From Bacillota bacterium (GTDB taxonomy: Bacteria > Bacillota > Clostridia > Lachnospirales > Lachnospiraceae), in assembly GCA_023434365.1 (NCBI GenBank), contig JAEYSV010000019.1, positions 124,001 through 188,000 on the forward strand: a stretch of 64,000 nt of DNA, written 5' to 3'. A program made the position numbers and the translations under genes. This document shows, one piece after another, positions 52,506-62,061 of the stretch (positions within the stretch are counted from its first letter, which is position 1; every line of letters starts with the position of its first letter). A model generated the notes under the pieces. That model saw only the letters and a list, made by a program, of their open reading frames with translations. It was not told the DNA's origin and searched no databases.

Positions 52506-54038
52506 ATGTTTAGTAAGACGTTCAGTGGTGCAGTTTTAGGTATTCATGGTATAACAATTCAGGTGGAGGCAGATGTCAGTGATGGCCTTCCACTTTTTTC
52601 AATGGTAGGTTATCTTGCTTCTGAAGTAAAGGAAGCTAAGGAGCGGGTACGTATAGCCCTAAAAAATACAGGGTTTTCCCTTCCGCCAAAGAGAATAACA
52701 ATTAATCTGGCGCCAGCAGATCTTCGCAAAGAAGGTACTGCTTATGACCTCCCTATCGCTATTGCAATTCTATCCGCTTTCGGATATATCCCCCAAGAGA
52801 AACTAACAGATACATTAATTATTGGTGAAGTAAGTTTAAATGGTCATATTGAACGGGTAAATGGTGTATTACCCATTGTTTTTGCTGCGAAAAAGAATGG
52901 ATTTAAGCGTTGTTTTGTACCGCTATCAAATGAGTGTGAAGGAGCTGTCATTGAGGGAATTGAGGTTATTGGAGTAGAACACATCAGCCAGGTAGTAGAC
53001 TACTTAAACCAAAAACTTTATCTAGAACCAGCATATGTGGATATAAATCAGCTATTTCATTCCTTGCAGGAGGGACAACCTGATTTTATGGAGGTAGCCG
53101 GGCAGGAGACAGTAAAGAGAGCGATAGAAGTCGCGGTCAGTGGCCAGCACAATTTACTTATGATTGGGCCACCTGGTGCGGGGAAGACGATGATGGCAAA
53201 GCGAATTCCTAGTATTATGCCAGAACTTACTTTTGATGAAAGTATTGAAATTACGAATATACACAGTATCTGTGGACTGATTAAAGATAGGGAGTCGTTA
53301 ATTACTAAGAGGCCATTTCGATGCCCTCACCATTCAATCACGAATACCGCTTTAGTAGGGGGAGGTCATAGCCCATCACCAGGTGAATTAAGTTTAGCCA
53401 CTGGTGGTGTTCTTTTTTTAGATGAGTTACCGGAGTTTTCAAAAACTACTCTTGAACTACTTCGCCAGCCACTGGAGGAAGGAAGTGTAACAATTGCAAG
53501 GCTCGGAGGAACCTATACCTATCCGACCCAATTCACGTTGGTGGCTGCAATGAATCCATGTAACTGCGGATATTTCCCGGACCGAACAAAGTGTAATTGT
53601 TCTGATCATCAGATTAAGCGGTATTTAAATAAGATATCAAGACCACTACTTGATAGAATTGACGTAGTGATTGAAGCAGCCAGAATGGATTTTAAAGAGC
53701 TTCAGACGAAAGAAAAAGCAGAAGGTAGTGCATTGATACGAAAAAGGGTTCAAAGGGCAAGAAAGATGCAATTAGAACGTTATAAGGAGGAATCCTTTAC
53801 CTTTAACTCGCAGTTAACACCAAAAATGATCCGAAAATACTGCTCTCTTGGCAAAAAAGAACAGGAATTATTAGAATCAGTATTTGAAAAATGGAATTTG
53901 AGTGCCAGAGCTTATCACCGAATACTAAAAGTAGCCAGAACGATTGCTGATTTAGATGAAAGCGAAAAGATAAGCAAAAAACACTTGAGTGAAGCCATCT
54001 GTTATCGTAGTTTAGACATGAAATACTGGGGGTCCTAA
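52506..54038 (+). CDS. comM: ComM/YifB-family Mg chelatase-like AAA ATPase
   Basis: ComM is a hexameric helicase-like AAA+ ATPase that promotes branch migration during natural transformation in other bacteria. The 510-residue protein has the N-terminal Lon-like domain (VEADVSDGLPLFSMVGYLASEVKEAKERVR), Walker A GPPGAGKT at 221-228, Walker B GGVLFLDELPEF, a cysteine-rich NPCNCGYFPDRTKCNCS insertion and the C-terminal Mg-chelatase domain. ATG at 52506 follows AAAGGAGGA. dprA follows after about 60 bases, a common competence/recombination pair. Confidence 0.93.
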   Translation: MFSKTFSGAVLGIHGITIQVEADVSDGLPLFSMVGYLASEVKEAKERVRIALKNTGFSLPPKRITINLAPADLRKEGTAYDLPIAIAILSAFGYIPQEKLTDTLIIGEVSLNGHIERVNGVLPIVFAAKKNGFKRCFVPLSNECEGAVIEGIEVIGVEHISQVVDYLNQKLYLEPAYVDINQLFHSLQEGQPDFMEVAGQETVKRAIEVAVSGQHNLLMIGPPGAGKTMMAKRIPSIMPELTFDESIEITNIHSICGLIKDRESLITKRPFRCPHHSITNTALVGGGHSPSPGELSLATGGVLFLDELPEFSKTTLELLRQPLEEGSVTIARLGGTYTYPTQFTLVAAMNPCNCGYFPDRTKCNCSDHQIKRYLNKISRPLLDRIDVVIEAARMDFKELQTKEKAEGSALIRKRVQRARKMQLERYKEESFTFNSQLTPKMIRKYCSLGKKEQELLESVFEKWNLSARAYHRILKVARTIADLDESEKISKKHLSEAICYRSLDMKYWGS

Positions 54039-54101
54039 CATAGAGATATCCTTTAAGCGTGGATAACAATAAACAGGAATCAGACAAAGGGAGGGAGTCT
54101 T

Positions 54102-55229
54102 TTGCTTTGTACGTTAAGCAGGAAAGAACTATGGTTTTGGTTGTGTAATATTAATGGGATTGGGCAAAAAAAGATTGCTGAGTTACTTTCTTATTTTGAA
54201 CAGCCCGAAGGTATCTTTTATGCAAAAATGAACCAGCTTGAACAAATTAAGATTTTAACTAACAAGGATCGTGAATACTTAGCGACACGCCATGATGAGT
54301 CACAGGTTAAGAAGCTGTATGATCAGTTATATAAAGAAAATATTGAGTTTATTACCTATGAGGAGGATAAATATCCGAAACGTCTTTCGATGCTATATGA
54401 TCCTCCCTATTCATTTTATCTGAAAGGTACACTTCCTAAGGAATCATCATTGTCGATTGCCATCATTGGGGCTAGAAATTGCACGACTTATGGGGAGGAA
54501 ATTGCAGTGTATTTTGCCAGAGAATTAGCCAAACAAGGAGTCCAAATCATAAGTGGAATGGCGATGGGAATCGATGGTTGTAGTCATACTGGTGCATTGG
54601 AGGCAAATGGTTATACGTTGGCAGTACTAGGCTCAGGGATTAACTACCCTTACCCAACAAGTAATACTAGATTGTATCACTCCATAGAAGATAGTGGAGG
54701 TATTCTGTCGGAATACGGAAGAAACATTGCACCAAAGCCAGGGAATTTTCCGAAAAGAAATCGTTTGATAGCTGCTATGTCGGATGGAGTGCTGGTCGTA
54801 GAGGCTAGAAGAAAAAGTGGGACTTTTATAACGGTTGACCAAGCTCTTGAGCTCGGTAAAGAAATCTTTGTAATACCTGGTAGAATAACAGACGAGTTAT
54901 CGGTGGGATGTTTGGACTTGATCAAAGTAGGTGCTGTGCCAATTATAAGTCCAGATGATATTTTAGAAGTATTTCACCAGGAGATCCTTACTACAAGTAC
55001 AAAGGATAGTTATCAGGAATTAAGTGTGTTAGAACAAAGAGTCATTGCATATCTTAGCTTGGAACCAAAACATATCAGTATGCTTGCTCATGAAACGAAT
55101 CTTGAAATAGGAGAACTCATGTCTATTTTGATCTCACTAGAGCTAAAGCAGGTGGCAAAAGAGATGTTTAAGAATTATTATATTCGAAATATTGGGTATG
55201 ATAATATGACAGATAAGCACTATTTGTAG
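54102..55229 (+). CDS. dprA: DNA-processing protein DprA (Smf)
   Basis: DprA protects incoming single-stranded DNA and loads RecA (recA is at 14.9 kb). The 375-residue product has a helical N-terminal part (GIGQKKIAELLSYFEQPEGIF), the Rossmann-like core (IAIIGARNCTTYGEEIA, ISGMAMGIDGCSHTGALEANG, ILSEYGRNIAPKPGNFPKRNRLIAAMSDGVLVVEA) and a winged-helix tail. TTG at 54102 follows AAAGGGAGGG by about seven bases. Whether the organism is naturally transformable is not shown by these genes alone. Confidence 0.93.
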   Translation: MLCTLSRKELWFWLCNINGIGQKKIAELLSYFEQPEGIFYAKMNQLEQIKILTNKDREYLATRHDESQVKKLYDQLYKENIEFITYEEDKYPKRLSMLYDPPYSFYLKGTLPKESSLSIAIIGARNCTTYGEEIAVYFARELAKQGVQIISGMAMGIDGCSHTGALEANGYTLAVLGSGINYPYPTSNTRLYHSIEDSGGILSEYGRNIAPKPGNFPKRNRLIAAMSDGVLVVEARRKSGTFITVDQALELGKEIFVIPGRITDELSVGCLDLIKVGAVPIISPDDILEVFHQEILTTSTKDSYQELSVLEQRVIAYLSLEPKHISMLAHETNLEIGELMSILISLELKQVAKEMFKNYYIRNIGYDNMTDKHYL

Positions 55230-55236
55230 GTACGTG

Positions 55237-55274
55237 TTTTTATTTTGACATTGACTTTTTATTTTGACATTGAC
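55237..55274 (+). repeat. Tandem 19-bp duplication carrying TTGACA hexamers upstream of topA
   Basis: The 19-bp unit (TTTTTATTTTGACATTGAC) occurs exactly twice, at 55237-55255 and 55256-55274, and a third TTTTTA starts after it. Each unit contains a TTGACA hexamer. Two further TTGACA hexamers follow at about 55314-55330. Confidence 0.85.
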
Positions 55275-55298
55275 TTTTTATACTTTTATTTGTATATT
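55270..55298 (+). promoter_or_regulatory. Candidate sigma-A promoter for topA
   Basis: TTGACT (55270-55275) and TATATT (55293-55298) are 17 bases apart, about 145 bases before topA. Several overlapping TTGACA hexamers make the exact start uncertain. Confidence 0.5.
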
Positions 55299-55443
55299 GT
55301 ATAAAGCGTTATATTGACAGGAAATTGACAGAAACTTTTATTTTTGATGGAAAAACAAGTACATATAGAGTGCTTGCAAGGTTATGTCTAGTTAAGATAG
55401 GGAATATAAAGAGTGATTACTAAGAATGTAAGGGAGTGGTGAA

Positions 55444-57522
55444 ATGCCTAAGAGTTTGGTTATAGTGGAATCACCTGCAAAGGCATCAACGATCAAGAAA
55501 TTTCTTGGGAGTAATTTTGAGGTTTTGGCATCCAATGGGCATGTCAGGGATTTACCAAAAAGTCAATTAGGCATAGATACTGCCAACGATTTTGAACCGA
55601 AATACATTACAATACGAGGAAAAGGGGATTTATTAGCAAAACTTCGTAAAGAAGCTAAAAAAGCGGAAAAAATATATTTGGCAACTGACCCTGATAGGGA
55701 AGGGGAAGCAATATCGTGGCACTTGTCAAAAGCTTTAAAATTAGAAGATAAAAAAGCATATCGTATCACTTTTAATGAGATAACAAAAAATGCTGTAAAG
55801 AATAGTATAAAAAATCCACGGGATATCGAAATGGGTTTAGTGGATGCTCAACAGGCGAGACGTATACTTGACCGTATGGTGGGATATGAAATAAGTCCAT
55901 TACTTTGGGCAAAAGTAAAAAGAGGCCTCAGTGCAGGTCGTGTGCAATCGGTTGCGTTACGAATTATCTGTGACCGTGAAGAAGAAATTAATGCCTTTAT
56001 CCCAGAGGAGTATTGGACCTTAGATGTTAATTTACAAGTTGACGATGAAAAGAAACCAATCGTAGCAAAGTTTTATGGTACAAAGAATCAGAAAATGACC
56101 ATTAAGAGTCGAGAAGAGATGGATCAGGTTTTAAAAGAAATTGATGGAGAACCATTTTCTGTTACCGATGTTAAGAAGAGTGAGAGAAAGAAAAAATCAC
56201 CTCAGCCTTTTACAACAAGTACATTGCAGCAGGAAGCTGCAAAAGTATTAAACTTTTCCACGCAGAAAACAATGCGTATTGCACAGCAGCTATATGAAGG
56301 TATCACGGTAAAAGGGCGCGGATTAGTCGGTCTGATTACTTATCTTCGTACGGATTCTACAAGAATATCATTAGAAGCGAAAGAATCTGCTAAGGATTAT
56401 ATCGGTAAGAATTATGGCGTTAATTATGTAGAAGAAATCGAGAAAGAAGAAAATCAAAAGAAAAAAATACAAGATGCACATGAGGCAATTCGTCCTACCT
56501 ATGTTGACTTAGAACCATCTGAAGTTAAAGATTCTTTGAGTCGTGACCAGTACCGACTATATCAACTGATCTGGAAACGTTTTGTGGCTAGCCGTATGAA
56601 ACCGGCTCTTTATGAAACCACCTCAGTTAAAATTGACGTAGGCGACTATCGCTTTACTTGCTCGGCTTCTAAAGTTCTATTTGATGGGTTTTTATCGGTT
56701 TATTCTAGTGAAGATGATTCGATTGATACCAATACGCTATCAGCTTCCTTAAATACTGATTCTAAGCTAACAGCAATAAAATATGACGACAAACAGCATT
56801 TTACTCAACCTCCTGCACATTTTACGGAAGCAAGTCTAGTAAAGACACTAGAGGAGTTAGGCATTGGTCGTCCAAGTACGTATGCTCCGACAATTACAAC
56901 AATCATTCAGAGAAGATATGTTGCAAAAGAACAAAAGAATCTGTATGTTACGGAACTTGGAGAAATAGTGAACAAGATAATGCTACAAGCATTTCCAAGT
57001 ATAGTGGACGTGAATTTTACTGCGAATATGGAAGGGTTGTTAGACTGCGTAGAAGAAGGGACCATTAACTGGAAGACAATTATTCGTAATTTTTACCCTG
57101 ATCTTGAGGAAGCAGTGACTGCTGCCAATAAAGAACTTAAAGAAGTAAAAATAGAAGATGAAGTTACAGAGGTAACTTGTGATGAATGTGGCAGAAACAT
57201 GGTGATCAAATACGGTCCTCATGGAAGATTCCTTGCTTGTCCAGGATTCCCAGATTGTCGTACTACAAAGCCATATTTGGAAAAAATCGGAGTTGCTTGC
57301 CCGATCTGCGGAAAGGACATCGTACTACGTAAAACAAAAAAGGGCCGTAAGTATTATGGTTGCGAAGCTGTTCCAGAATGTGATTTTATGTCATGGCAGA
57401 AACCTTCCTCTAAAATGTGTCCGGATTGTGGTAATATATTGATTGAAAAGGGTAACAAATTAGTATGTTTTGATGAGCAATGTGGTTATACTGAATTAAA
57501 ACAAGATGTACATGAAGAGTAA
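55444..57522 (+). CDS. topA: DNA topoisomerase I
   Basis: Type IA topoisomerase relaxes negative supercoils. The 692-residue protein has the Toprim domain (KSLVIVESPAKASTIKKFLG, ATDPDREGEAISWHL), the catalytic tyrosine Y300 in TYLRTDSTR, and three C-terminal zinc ribbons (CDECGRNM...CPGFPDC, CPICGK...CEAVPEC, CPDCGN...CFDEQC). ATG at 55444. comM-dprA-topA-codY is the standard Firmicute order. Confidence 0.98.
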   Translation: MPKSLVIVESPAKASTIKKFLGSNFEVLASNGHVRDLPKSQLGIDTANDFEPKYITIRGKGDLLAKLRKEAKKAEKIYLATDPDREGEAISWHLSKALKLEDKKAYRITFNEITKNAVKNSIKNPRDIEMGLVDAQQARRILDRMVGYEISPLLWAKVKRGLSAGRVQSVALRIICDREEEINAFIPEEYWTLDVNLQVDDEKKPIVAKFYGTKNQKMTIKSREEMDQVLKEIDGEPFSVTDVKKSERKKKSPQPFTTSTLQQEAAKVLNFSTQKTMRIAQQLYEGITVKGRGLVGLITYLRTDSTRISLEAKESAKDYIGKNYGVNYVEEIEKEENQKKKIQDAHEAIRPTYVDLEPSEVKDSLSRDQYRLYQLIWKRFVASRMKPALYETTSVKIDVGDYRFTCSASKVLFDGFLSVYSSEDDSIDTNTLSASLNTDSKLTAIKYDDKQHFTQPPAHFTEASLVKTLEELGIGRPSTYAPTITTIIQRRYVAKEQKNLYVTELGEIVNKIMLQAFPSIVDVNFTANMEGLLDCVEEGTINWKTIIRNFYPDLEEAVTAANKELKEVKIEDEVTEVTCDECGRNMVIKYGPHGRFLACPGFPDCRTTKPYLEKIGVACPICGKDIVLRKTKKGRKYYGCEAVPECDFMSWQKPSSKMCPDCGNILIEKGNKLVCFDEQCGYTELKQDVHEE

Positions 57523-57556
57523 GAAATACTTGATATATAGAAGAAACTCATATAAA

Positions 57557-57594
57557 TTAGCCGTTAATCATACATGATTAGTGGCTTTTTTTAT
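57557..57594 (+). terminator. Intrinsic terminator of topA
   Basis: AGCC-GT-TAATCAT pairs with ATGATTA-GT-GGCT around a short AC loop, with a two-base internal mismatch, followed by a seven-T run. Confidence 0.75.
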
Positions 57595-57660
57595 GAGTAT
57601 TGCAAATTAGCGAATAAAATAAAAAATTAATCCAAACTATGGCAAAATAAGCAAATACTA

Positions 57661-57689
57661 TTGTTTTTATTTAAAAAATATGCTAGAAT
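57661..57689 (+). promoter_or_regulatory. Promoter for codY
   Basis: TTGTTT (57661-57666) and TAGAAT (57684-57689) are 17 bases apart, and TGC directly before the -10 makes it an extended -10 promoter, about 100 bases before codY. Confidence 0.6.
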
Positions 57690-57789
57690 TGATAAAGTAC
57701 TACAATTATTGAGACATTTTATGAAATACGGTGTAGAAGAATGAAAATTTCGGGCAAGGGGTTCTTGCAAATATGCTGGGAGGATTGTA

Positions 57790-58563
57790 ATGAGCGTTCA
57801 GTTGTTGGATAAGACACGAAAGATTAATAAGTTGTTACATAACAACAATTCTCATAAGGTAGTCTTTAATGATATCTGTGATGTATTGAGTGATATTTTG
57901 GAATCAAATATCCTTGTTATAAGTAAAAAGGGAAAAGTGCTTGGGGTACGCAACAGAGTAGATATTGACGAAATTAAAGAATTAATAAAAGACAATGTTG
58001 GGGGCTACATTGATACTCTGTTAAATGAACGACTTCTTAATGTTCTTTCCACAAAAGAGAATGTAAATCTAGCAACCTTAGGATTTGAAATATCTGATAT
58101 CAACCGTTATCAGGCAATCATAACACCTATCGATATTGCAGGAGAACGATTAGGCACTTTGTTTTTGTACAAGTGTGATTCACAGTACATAATTGATGAT
58201 ATTATACTAAGCGAGTACGGCACCACGGTTGTTGGATTAGAGATGATGCGTTCTGTAAACGAAGAAAATGCTGAAGAGAACCGTAAAATCCAGATTGTAA
58301 AGTCTGCGATAAGTACATTATCTTTTTCTGAGTTAGAAGCGATTACTCACATTTTTGAAGAACTTGAAGGCAACGAAGGTATTCTTGTAGCAAGTAAAAT
58401 TGCTGACCGTGTTGGGATTACTCGTTCCGTAATAGTTAATGCATTACGTAAATTCGAAAGTGCTGGTGTAATAGAGTCTAGAAGTTCCGGAATGAAAGGG
58501 ACTTATATTAAGGTCTTAAATGATGTGGTTTTTGATGAATTAAAAAAAATGAAAACAAAATAA
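57790..58563 (+). CDS. codY: GTP- and branched-chain amino acid-sensing repressor CodY
   Basis: CodY represses stationary-phase, amino-acid and often sporulation and motility genes while GTP and branched-chain amino acids are plentiful. The 257-residue protein has the N-terminal GAF domain (LLDKTRKINKLLHNN, FNDICDVLSDILESNILVIS) and a C-terminal winged helix-turn-helix (ASKIADRVGITRSVIVNALRKFESAGVIESRSSGMKGTYI). ATG at 57790 follows GGGAGG. It lies between topA and the flagellar operon. No clear CodY box was found directly upstream. Confidence 0.97.
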   Translation: MSVQLLDKTRKINKLLHNNNSHKVVFNDICDVLSDILESNILVISKKGKVLGVRNRVDIDEIKELIKDNVGGYIDTLLNERLLNVLSTKENVNLATLGFEISDINRYQAIITPIDIAGERLGTLFLYKCDSQYIIDDIILSEYGTTVVGLEMMRSVNEENAEENRKIQIVKSAISTLSFSELEAITHIFEELEGNEGILVASKIADRVGITRSVIVNALRKFESAGVIESRSSGMKGTYIKVLNDVVFDELKKMKTK

Positions 58564-58581
58564 ATGGTATATATATAACAG

Positions 58582-58612
58582 AAAGCATGGCTTAGGTCGT
58601 GCTTTTTTTCTG
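58582..58612 (+). terminator. Intrinsic terminator of codY
   Basis: AAAGCATG (58582-58589) pairs with CGTGCTTT (58598-58605, one G-T pair) and continues into a T run. Confidence 0.8.
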
Positions 58613-58616
58613 TCAT

Positions 58617-59140
58617 TTTTACTAAATAATATTTGGGATAAATTATAAATGTTTGGAGGGGTAAGCCATTTGGCAGACGAGTAGTGTGCGAAACTATGTA
58701 GTATTAGGTTGATATCTAAGCGAGTAGAGTTTAATGGAATTGGTAAAACTGGAAAAATTAGAGATAGGTAAATAGTCCTAGTGACGGCTTGTAAAACATT
58801 GCAAAATCCTTGGAAGTGCTTTATTTAAGGGGACTAGAGGAAATGGAAAGAAAAGTATCAAGTTTGATTGGTAAGAGTTGGTGCTTGTAAAGAACGCTTG
58901 AAAATGGTAATATTGCTTTGACAACAATGTATAAAAAATGACATATTATCTAAACAGCGAAAGCGGTTTTTTTTTAATAAAATAAGTGTAAAAAGTTTTT
59001 CCTATTAAATCTTGGTTCGAGATGTCAATTAATGTAAATAAATGACAAATCGAACTTGAAAAAACACATTATGTTGTGTCCAAGAATTGTAAAAGCACAA
59101 ACGTTGGGAGATTTTTTCTTGCATTATGGTGAGTTATGTC
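58617..59140. other. Gene-free region upstream of the flagellar operon
   Basis: About 520 bases separate the codY terminator from the flagellar promoter. The first part (58650-58900) is richer in purines and contains spaced words such as TAGTCC/GGACTA that could pair at long range. No reading frame above 20 codons has a ribosome site. I looked for the conserved parts of the c-di-GMP-I riboswitch and did not find them. An unrecognised leader or small RNA cannot be excluded. Confidence 0.45.
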
Positions 59141-59170
59141 TTGCAAATGTAGTGTAAGTATGGTTATAAT
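59141..59170 (+). promoter_or_regulatory. Candidate promoter of the flagellar operon
   Basis: TTGCAA (59141-59146) and TATAAT (59165-59170) are 18 bases apart, about 80 bases before flgB. No sigma-D-like TAAA-N15-GCCGATAA was recognised. Confidence 0.5.
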
Positions 59171-59250
59171 GGAGTAAAATGGAAGGTTAATATCAATAGT
59201 TTATTTTTTTGAAAAAATCATGAAAAATGAAGCAAGAAAGGACCAATTAT

Positions 59251-59640
59251 ATGATTAATTCGAAGGCTTTTAATTACATAAATGTGCTAGAGAAGGCAGC
59301 AGACGCTAGTTGGCTTAGGGGGAATCTAATTACCAATAATATAGCCAATGTTAGCACACCGAATTACAAGCGACAGGATGTGAATTTTGAGTCGGTTCTT
59401 TTCAGTGCGTTAAGTGCAGCACCTGACCTAGACAAAGCAGTAAATCAGCTAGATGTAAATTCTCTGTCTCCACAAATCTATACAGATCATTCATTAAGCA
59501 GTTACCGACTGGATGGTAATAATGTAGATATTGATCAAGAGCAAGCAAACTTTGCAGAAAACCAGATCAAATATAATGCACTAGTAGATGCAATCAATGA
59601 AGAGTTTAATCGATTGAATCGTGTATTGACGAATATATAG
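59251..59640 (+). CDS. flgB: Flagellar basal body rod protein FlgB
   Basis: FlgB is a proximal rod subunit. The 129-residue protein has the rod signature ASWLRGNLITNNIANVSTPNYKRQDVNFES near the N-terminus and the C-terminal helix ENQIKYNALVDAINEEFNRLN. ATG at 59251 follows AAAGGA by eight bases; the ATG eight codons upstream lacks a site. It is the first gene of the fla/che operon, as in Bacillus. Confidence 0.95.
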   Translation: MINSKAFNYINVLEKAADASWLRGNLITNNIANVSTPNYKRQDVNFESVLFSALSAAPDLDKAVNQLDVNSLSPQIYTDHSLSSYRLDGNNVDIDQEQANFAENQIKYNALVDAINEEFNRLNRVLTNI

Positions 59641-59651
59641 GAGGAAGAGTT

Positions 59652-60089
59652 ATGTCAGTTTTTAAAGCAATGAATATAAGCGCGACAGGAATGACAGCGC
59701 AGAGATTAAGAACAGATATCATAGCACAAAACATTGCCAATGTTAATACAACAAGAACAAAAGATGGCACGCCTTATGTTAGAAAAACTGTATTGTTCCA
59801 AGAGAAAGGCACTAGTGCATTTCAATCAATTTTAAATGGAAAAATTGAAGAGGGCGGGATAGGAGTTCGTGTAGCGGCGATTATCGAAGATGAAAAATCT
59901 GAAATGCGTAAGGTTTTTGATCCTGCTCATCCGGATGCAGATGAGGAAGGGTATGTTCTATATCCTAATATTAACAGTGTAGAAGAAATGACCAATCTAA
60001 TTGATGCTTCACGTGCTTATGAAGCGAATGTGACAGCGTTTAATGCAAGTAAATCAATGGCTCTTAAAGCATTAGAGATTGGTAAGTAA
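59652..60089 (+). CDS. flgC: Flagellar basal body rod protein FlgC
   Basis: A second rod subunit, 145 residues, with AMNISATGMTAQRLRTDIIAQNIANVNTTRT at the start and the C-terminal SVEEMTNLIDASRAYEANVTAFNASKSMALKALEIGK helix typical of rod and hook proteins. ATG at 59652 follows AGGAGGAAGAG, 11 bases after flgB. Confidence 0.96.
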   Translation: MSVFKAMNISATGMTAQRLRTDIIAQNIANVNTTRTKDGTPYVRKTVLFQEKGTSAFQSILNGKIEEGGIGVRVAAIIEDEKSEMRKVFDPAHPDADEEGYVLYPNINSVEEMTNLIDASRAYEANVTAFNASKSMALKALEIGK

Positions 60090-60111
60090 ATGAGAAATAG
60101 GAGGGGTCGCT

Positions 60112-60426
60112 TTGAGTAGTATAGCACCGATACAAGGAATAACTGGATTTGAAAGATTAACTGAGTTCACAACTAAAAAGGTTAGTACAGATAATAATAA
60201 AACGTTTGAGTCGTTATTTGAGTCTGCATTAGGTATGGTGAAGGAAACACAGAACTTAACAAATGCTGCCGAAGAACAGGAAATAGCGTTTGCGCTTGGT
60301 ACATCTGATAATCTACATGACTTAACAATTGCACAATCGAAAGCTACTGTAGCACTTAACTATACTATCGCTGTAAGAAAAACCGTACTTGATGCTTACA
60401 AAGAAATAATGAATATGCAATTCTAG
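60112..60426 (+). CDS. fliE: Flagellar hook-basal body complex protein FliE
   Basis: FliE joins the MS ring to the rod. The 104-residue product shows NKTFESLFESALGMVKETQ and the C-terminal signature DLHDLTIAQSKATVALNYTIAVRKTVLDAYKEIMNMQ. TTG at 60112 is the start, about eight bases after AGGAGGGG. Confidence 0.94.
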   Translation: MSSIAPIQGITGFERLTEFTTKKVSTDNNKTFESLFESALGMVKETQNLTNAAEEQEIAFALGTSDNLHDLTIAQSKATVALNYTIAVRKTVLDAYKEIMNMQF

Positions 60427-60447
60427 TGAATTGTAAGGAGCGTATAT

Positions 60448-62055
60448 ATGCAGGAAAGATTAAAACAAATATGGACCCGCATAGTGGAGTTCTGGAATAA
60501 GTATAGCGTAAAGCAGAAAACGATTACGATTAGTGTTATTGCGGTAATAACAATTGCTATTCTGGCTCTATCATTTACGTTGTCCCAGACTGACTATGTA
60601 CCATTAATAAAAGCAGAAGACACCAAAGCGACCAGTTCGGTAGTTGACTTGCTAGAAGCTGAGGGAATCACCTATAAGGTGGGTGCAGATAATCTATCAG
60701 TCAGTGTTGATAAAACAAAGTATACAGATGCTGTTTTGCTGATTGGTAAAAGTGATATAGCTGGGTCTGGAATGAGTTATGAAGATGCCTTGAATAACGA
60801 TATGAGCACAAGTGAGAGTGAAAAACAAACGAAGCTTACGTTAGCACTTCAAAATACATTACGTCAGTCGTTAATGAATATGGAAGGTATTAAAGATGCT
60901 ATTGTATATGTGCACCAGCCAGTTGACCGGTTCACTATTATCACAGAAAACGCACAAGCTAGTGTGAGTGCGATTTTGACAATGACTTCCAATACAGTGA
61001 TGACAAAGGAGAATGCCTCCTATATTGCCTCCTTTCTTGCCAATGTAGTGGGTAATAGTAATACAGATAATATTAAGATTATTGATTCTACCGGCAATCT
61101 TTTGTTTGGAGGAACTTCTGAATTGCTCGGAGGCACAATCACTTCTAATGTAGAATATAAACAGAAGCTGACTAATAACATCATAAATAATGTTCAACAG
61201 GTGCTATTAAAATATGGTACATACAATGATGTTACAGTAGGGGCTTCGAATATCAAATTTAACATGGATGTTGTTACTCAGTTAGTGACAGAGTATACAC
61301 CAGCCGAGGGGCAGGAGCAAGGTTTATTAAATAGTCGATATACGTATAAAGCTGAAGGCGATAATGCGGTTGGTGGTGCACCGGGAACCGATACCAATGA
61401 AGATGATACACAATATGAGGTGGAAAACGGTTCGCAAGGCGGTGGAAAAGTTGAAACAGTGAAGGAAGATTTTCTGCCAAATCAGACCCAGACGAATATC
61501 GAGAAAGAAGTCGGAGCGGTTTTACCAGATGACTCTTCGATGGCGATTATCCTGACGAGCTACAAAACCTATCGTCAAGAGGATGTAGAGAGACAAGGGT
61601 TACTTGAGGAAACGACTTGGGAAGATTATGTGCTTGCTACTGATGTAAAAACTAAAACAGAAGTTGATGACCAGGTTTATGATCTTGTATCAGCAGCTAC
61701 TGGTATCGATAAGAAAAATATATCAATCACTGCTTGGGAGCAACCAATCTTTGAAAGTATCATCGAGGAAGCAACGGATTATTCCAATATTATTATGGTT
61801 GTACTAGCAGTACTAATCCTGGCATTACTAGTATTTGTCGTATTTAAGAGTACGAAACCAGTTGAGGTTACGGAAAGAGAACCAGAGTTATCCGTGGAAG
61901 AAATGCTTGCAACTACAAGAGAAAATCAGAATCTTGATGATATTGAATATGGCGATAAGTCAGAAACACGCAGGTTGATTGAAAAATTCGTTGAAGAGAA
62001 TCCGGAAGCAGTCGCTTCTTTACTTCGTAACTGGCTGAGTGATGATTGGGGGTAA
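60448..62055 (+). CDS. fliF: Flagellar MS-ring protein FliF
   Basis: FliF builds the membrane-spanning MS ring, the platform of the basal body. The 535-residue protein has two membrane segments (about 26-44 and 448-466), the periplasmic ring-building domains between them (DYVPLIKAEDTKATSSVVDLLEAEGITYKV), and a cytosolic C-terminal tail (LIEKFVEENPEAVASLLRNWLSDD) that binds FliG. ATG at 60448 follows AAGGAG. Confidence 0.96.
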   Translation: MQERLKQIWTRIVEFWNKYSVKQKTITISVIAVITIAILALSFTLSQTDYVPLIKAEDTKATSSVVDLLEAEGITYKVGADNLSVSVDKTKYTDAVLLIGKSDIAGSGMSYEDALNNDMSTSESEKQTKLTLALQNTLRQSLMNMEGIKDAIVYVHQPVDRFTIITENAQASVSAILTMTSNTVMTKENASYIASFLANVVGNSNTDNIKIIDSTGNLLFGGTSELLGGTITSNVEYKQKLTNNIINNVQQVLLKYGTYNDVTVGASNIKFNMDVVTQLVTEYTPAEGQEQGLLNSRYTYKAEGDNAVGGAPGTDTNEDDTQYEVENGSQGGGKVETVKEDFLPNQTQTNIEKEVGAVLPDDSSMAIILTSYKTYRQEDVERQGLLEETTWEDYVLATDVKTKTEVDDQVYDLVSAATGIDKKNISITAWEQPIFESIIEEATDYSNIIMVVLAVLILALLVFVVFKSTKPVEVTEREPELSVEEMLATTRENQNLDDIEYGDKSETRRLIEKFVEENPEAVASLLRNWLSDDWG

Positions 62056-62061
62056 TTGATA

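Noticed and set aside
58617..59226. A c-di-GMP riboswitch upstream of the flagellar operon
   Set aside because: The conserved segments of the class I and class II c-di-GMP aptamers were looked for by eye and not found.
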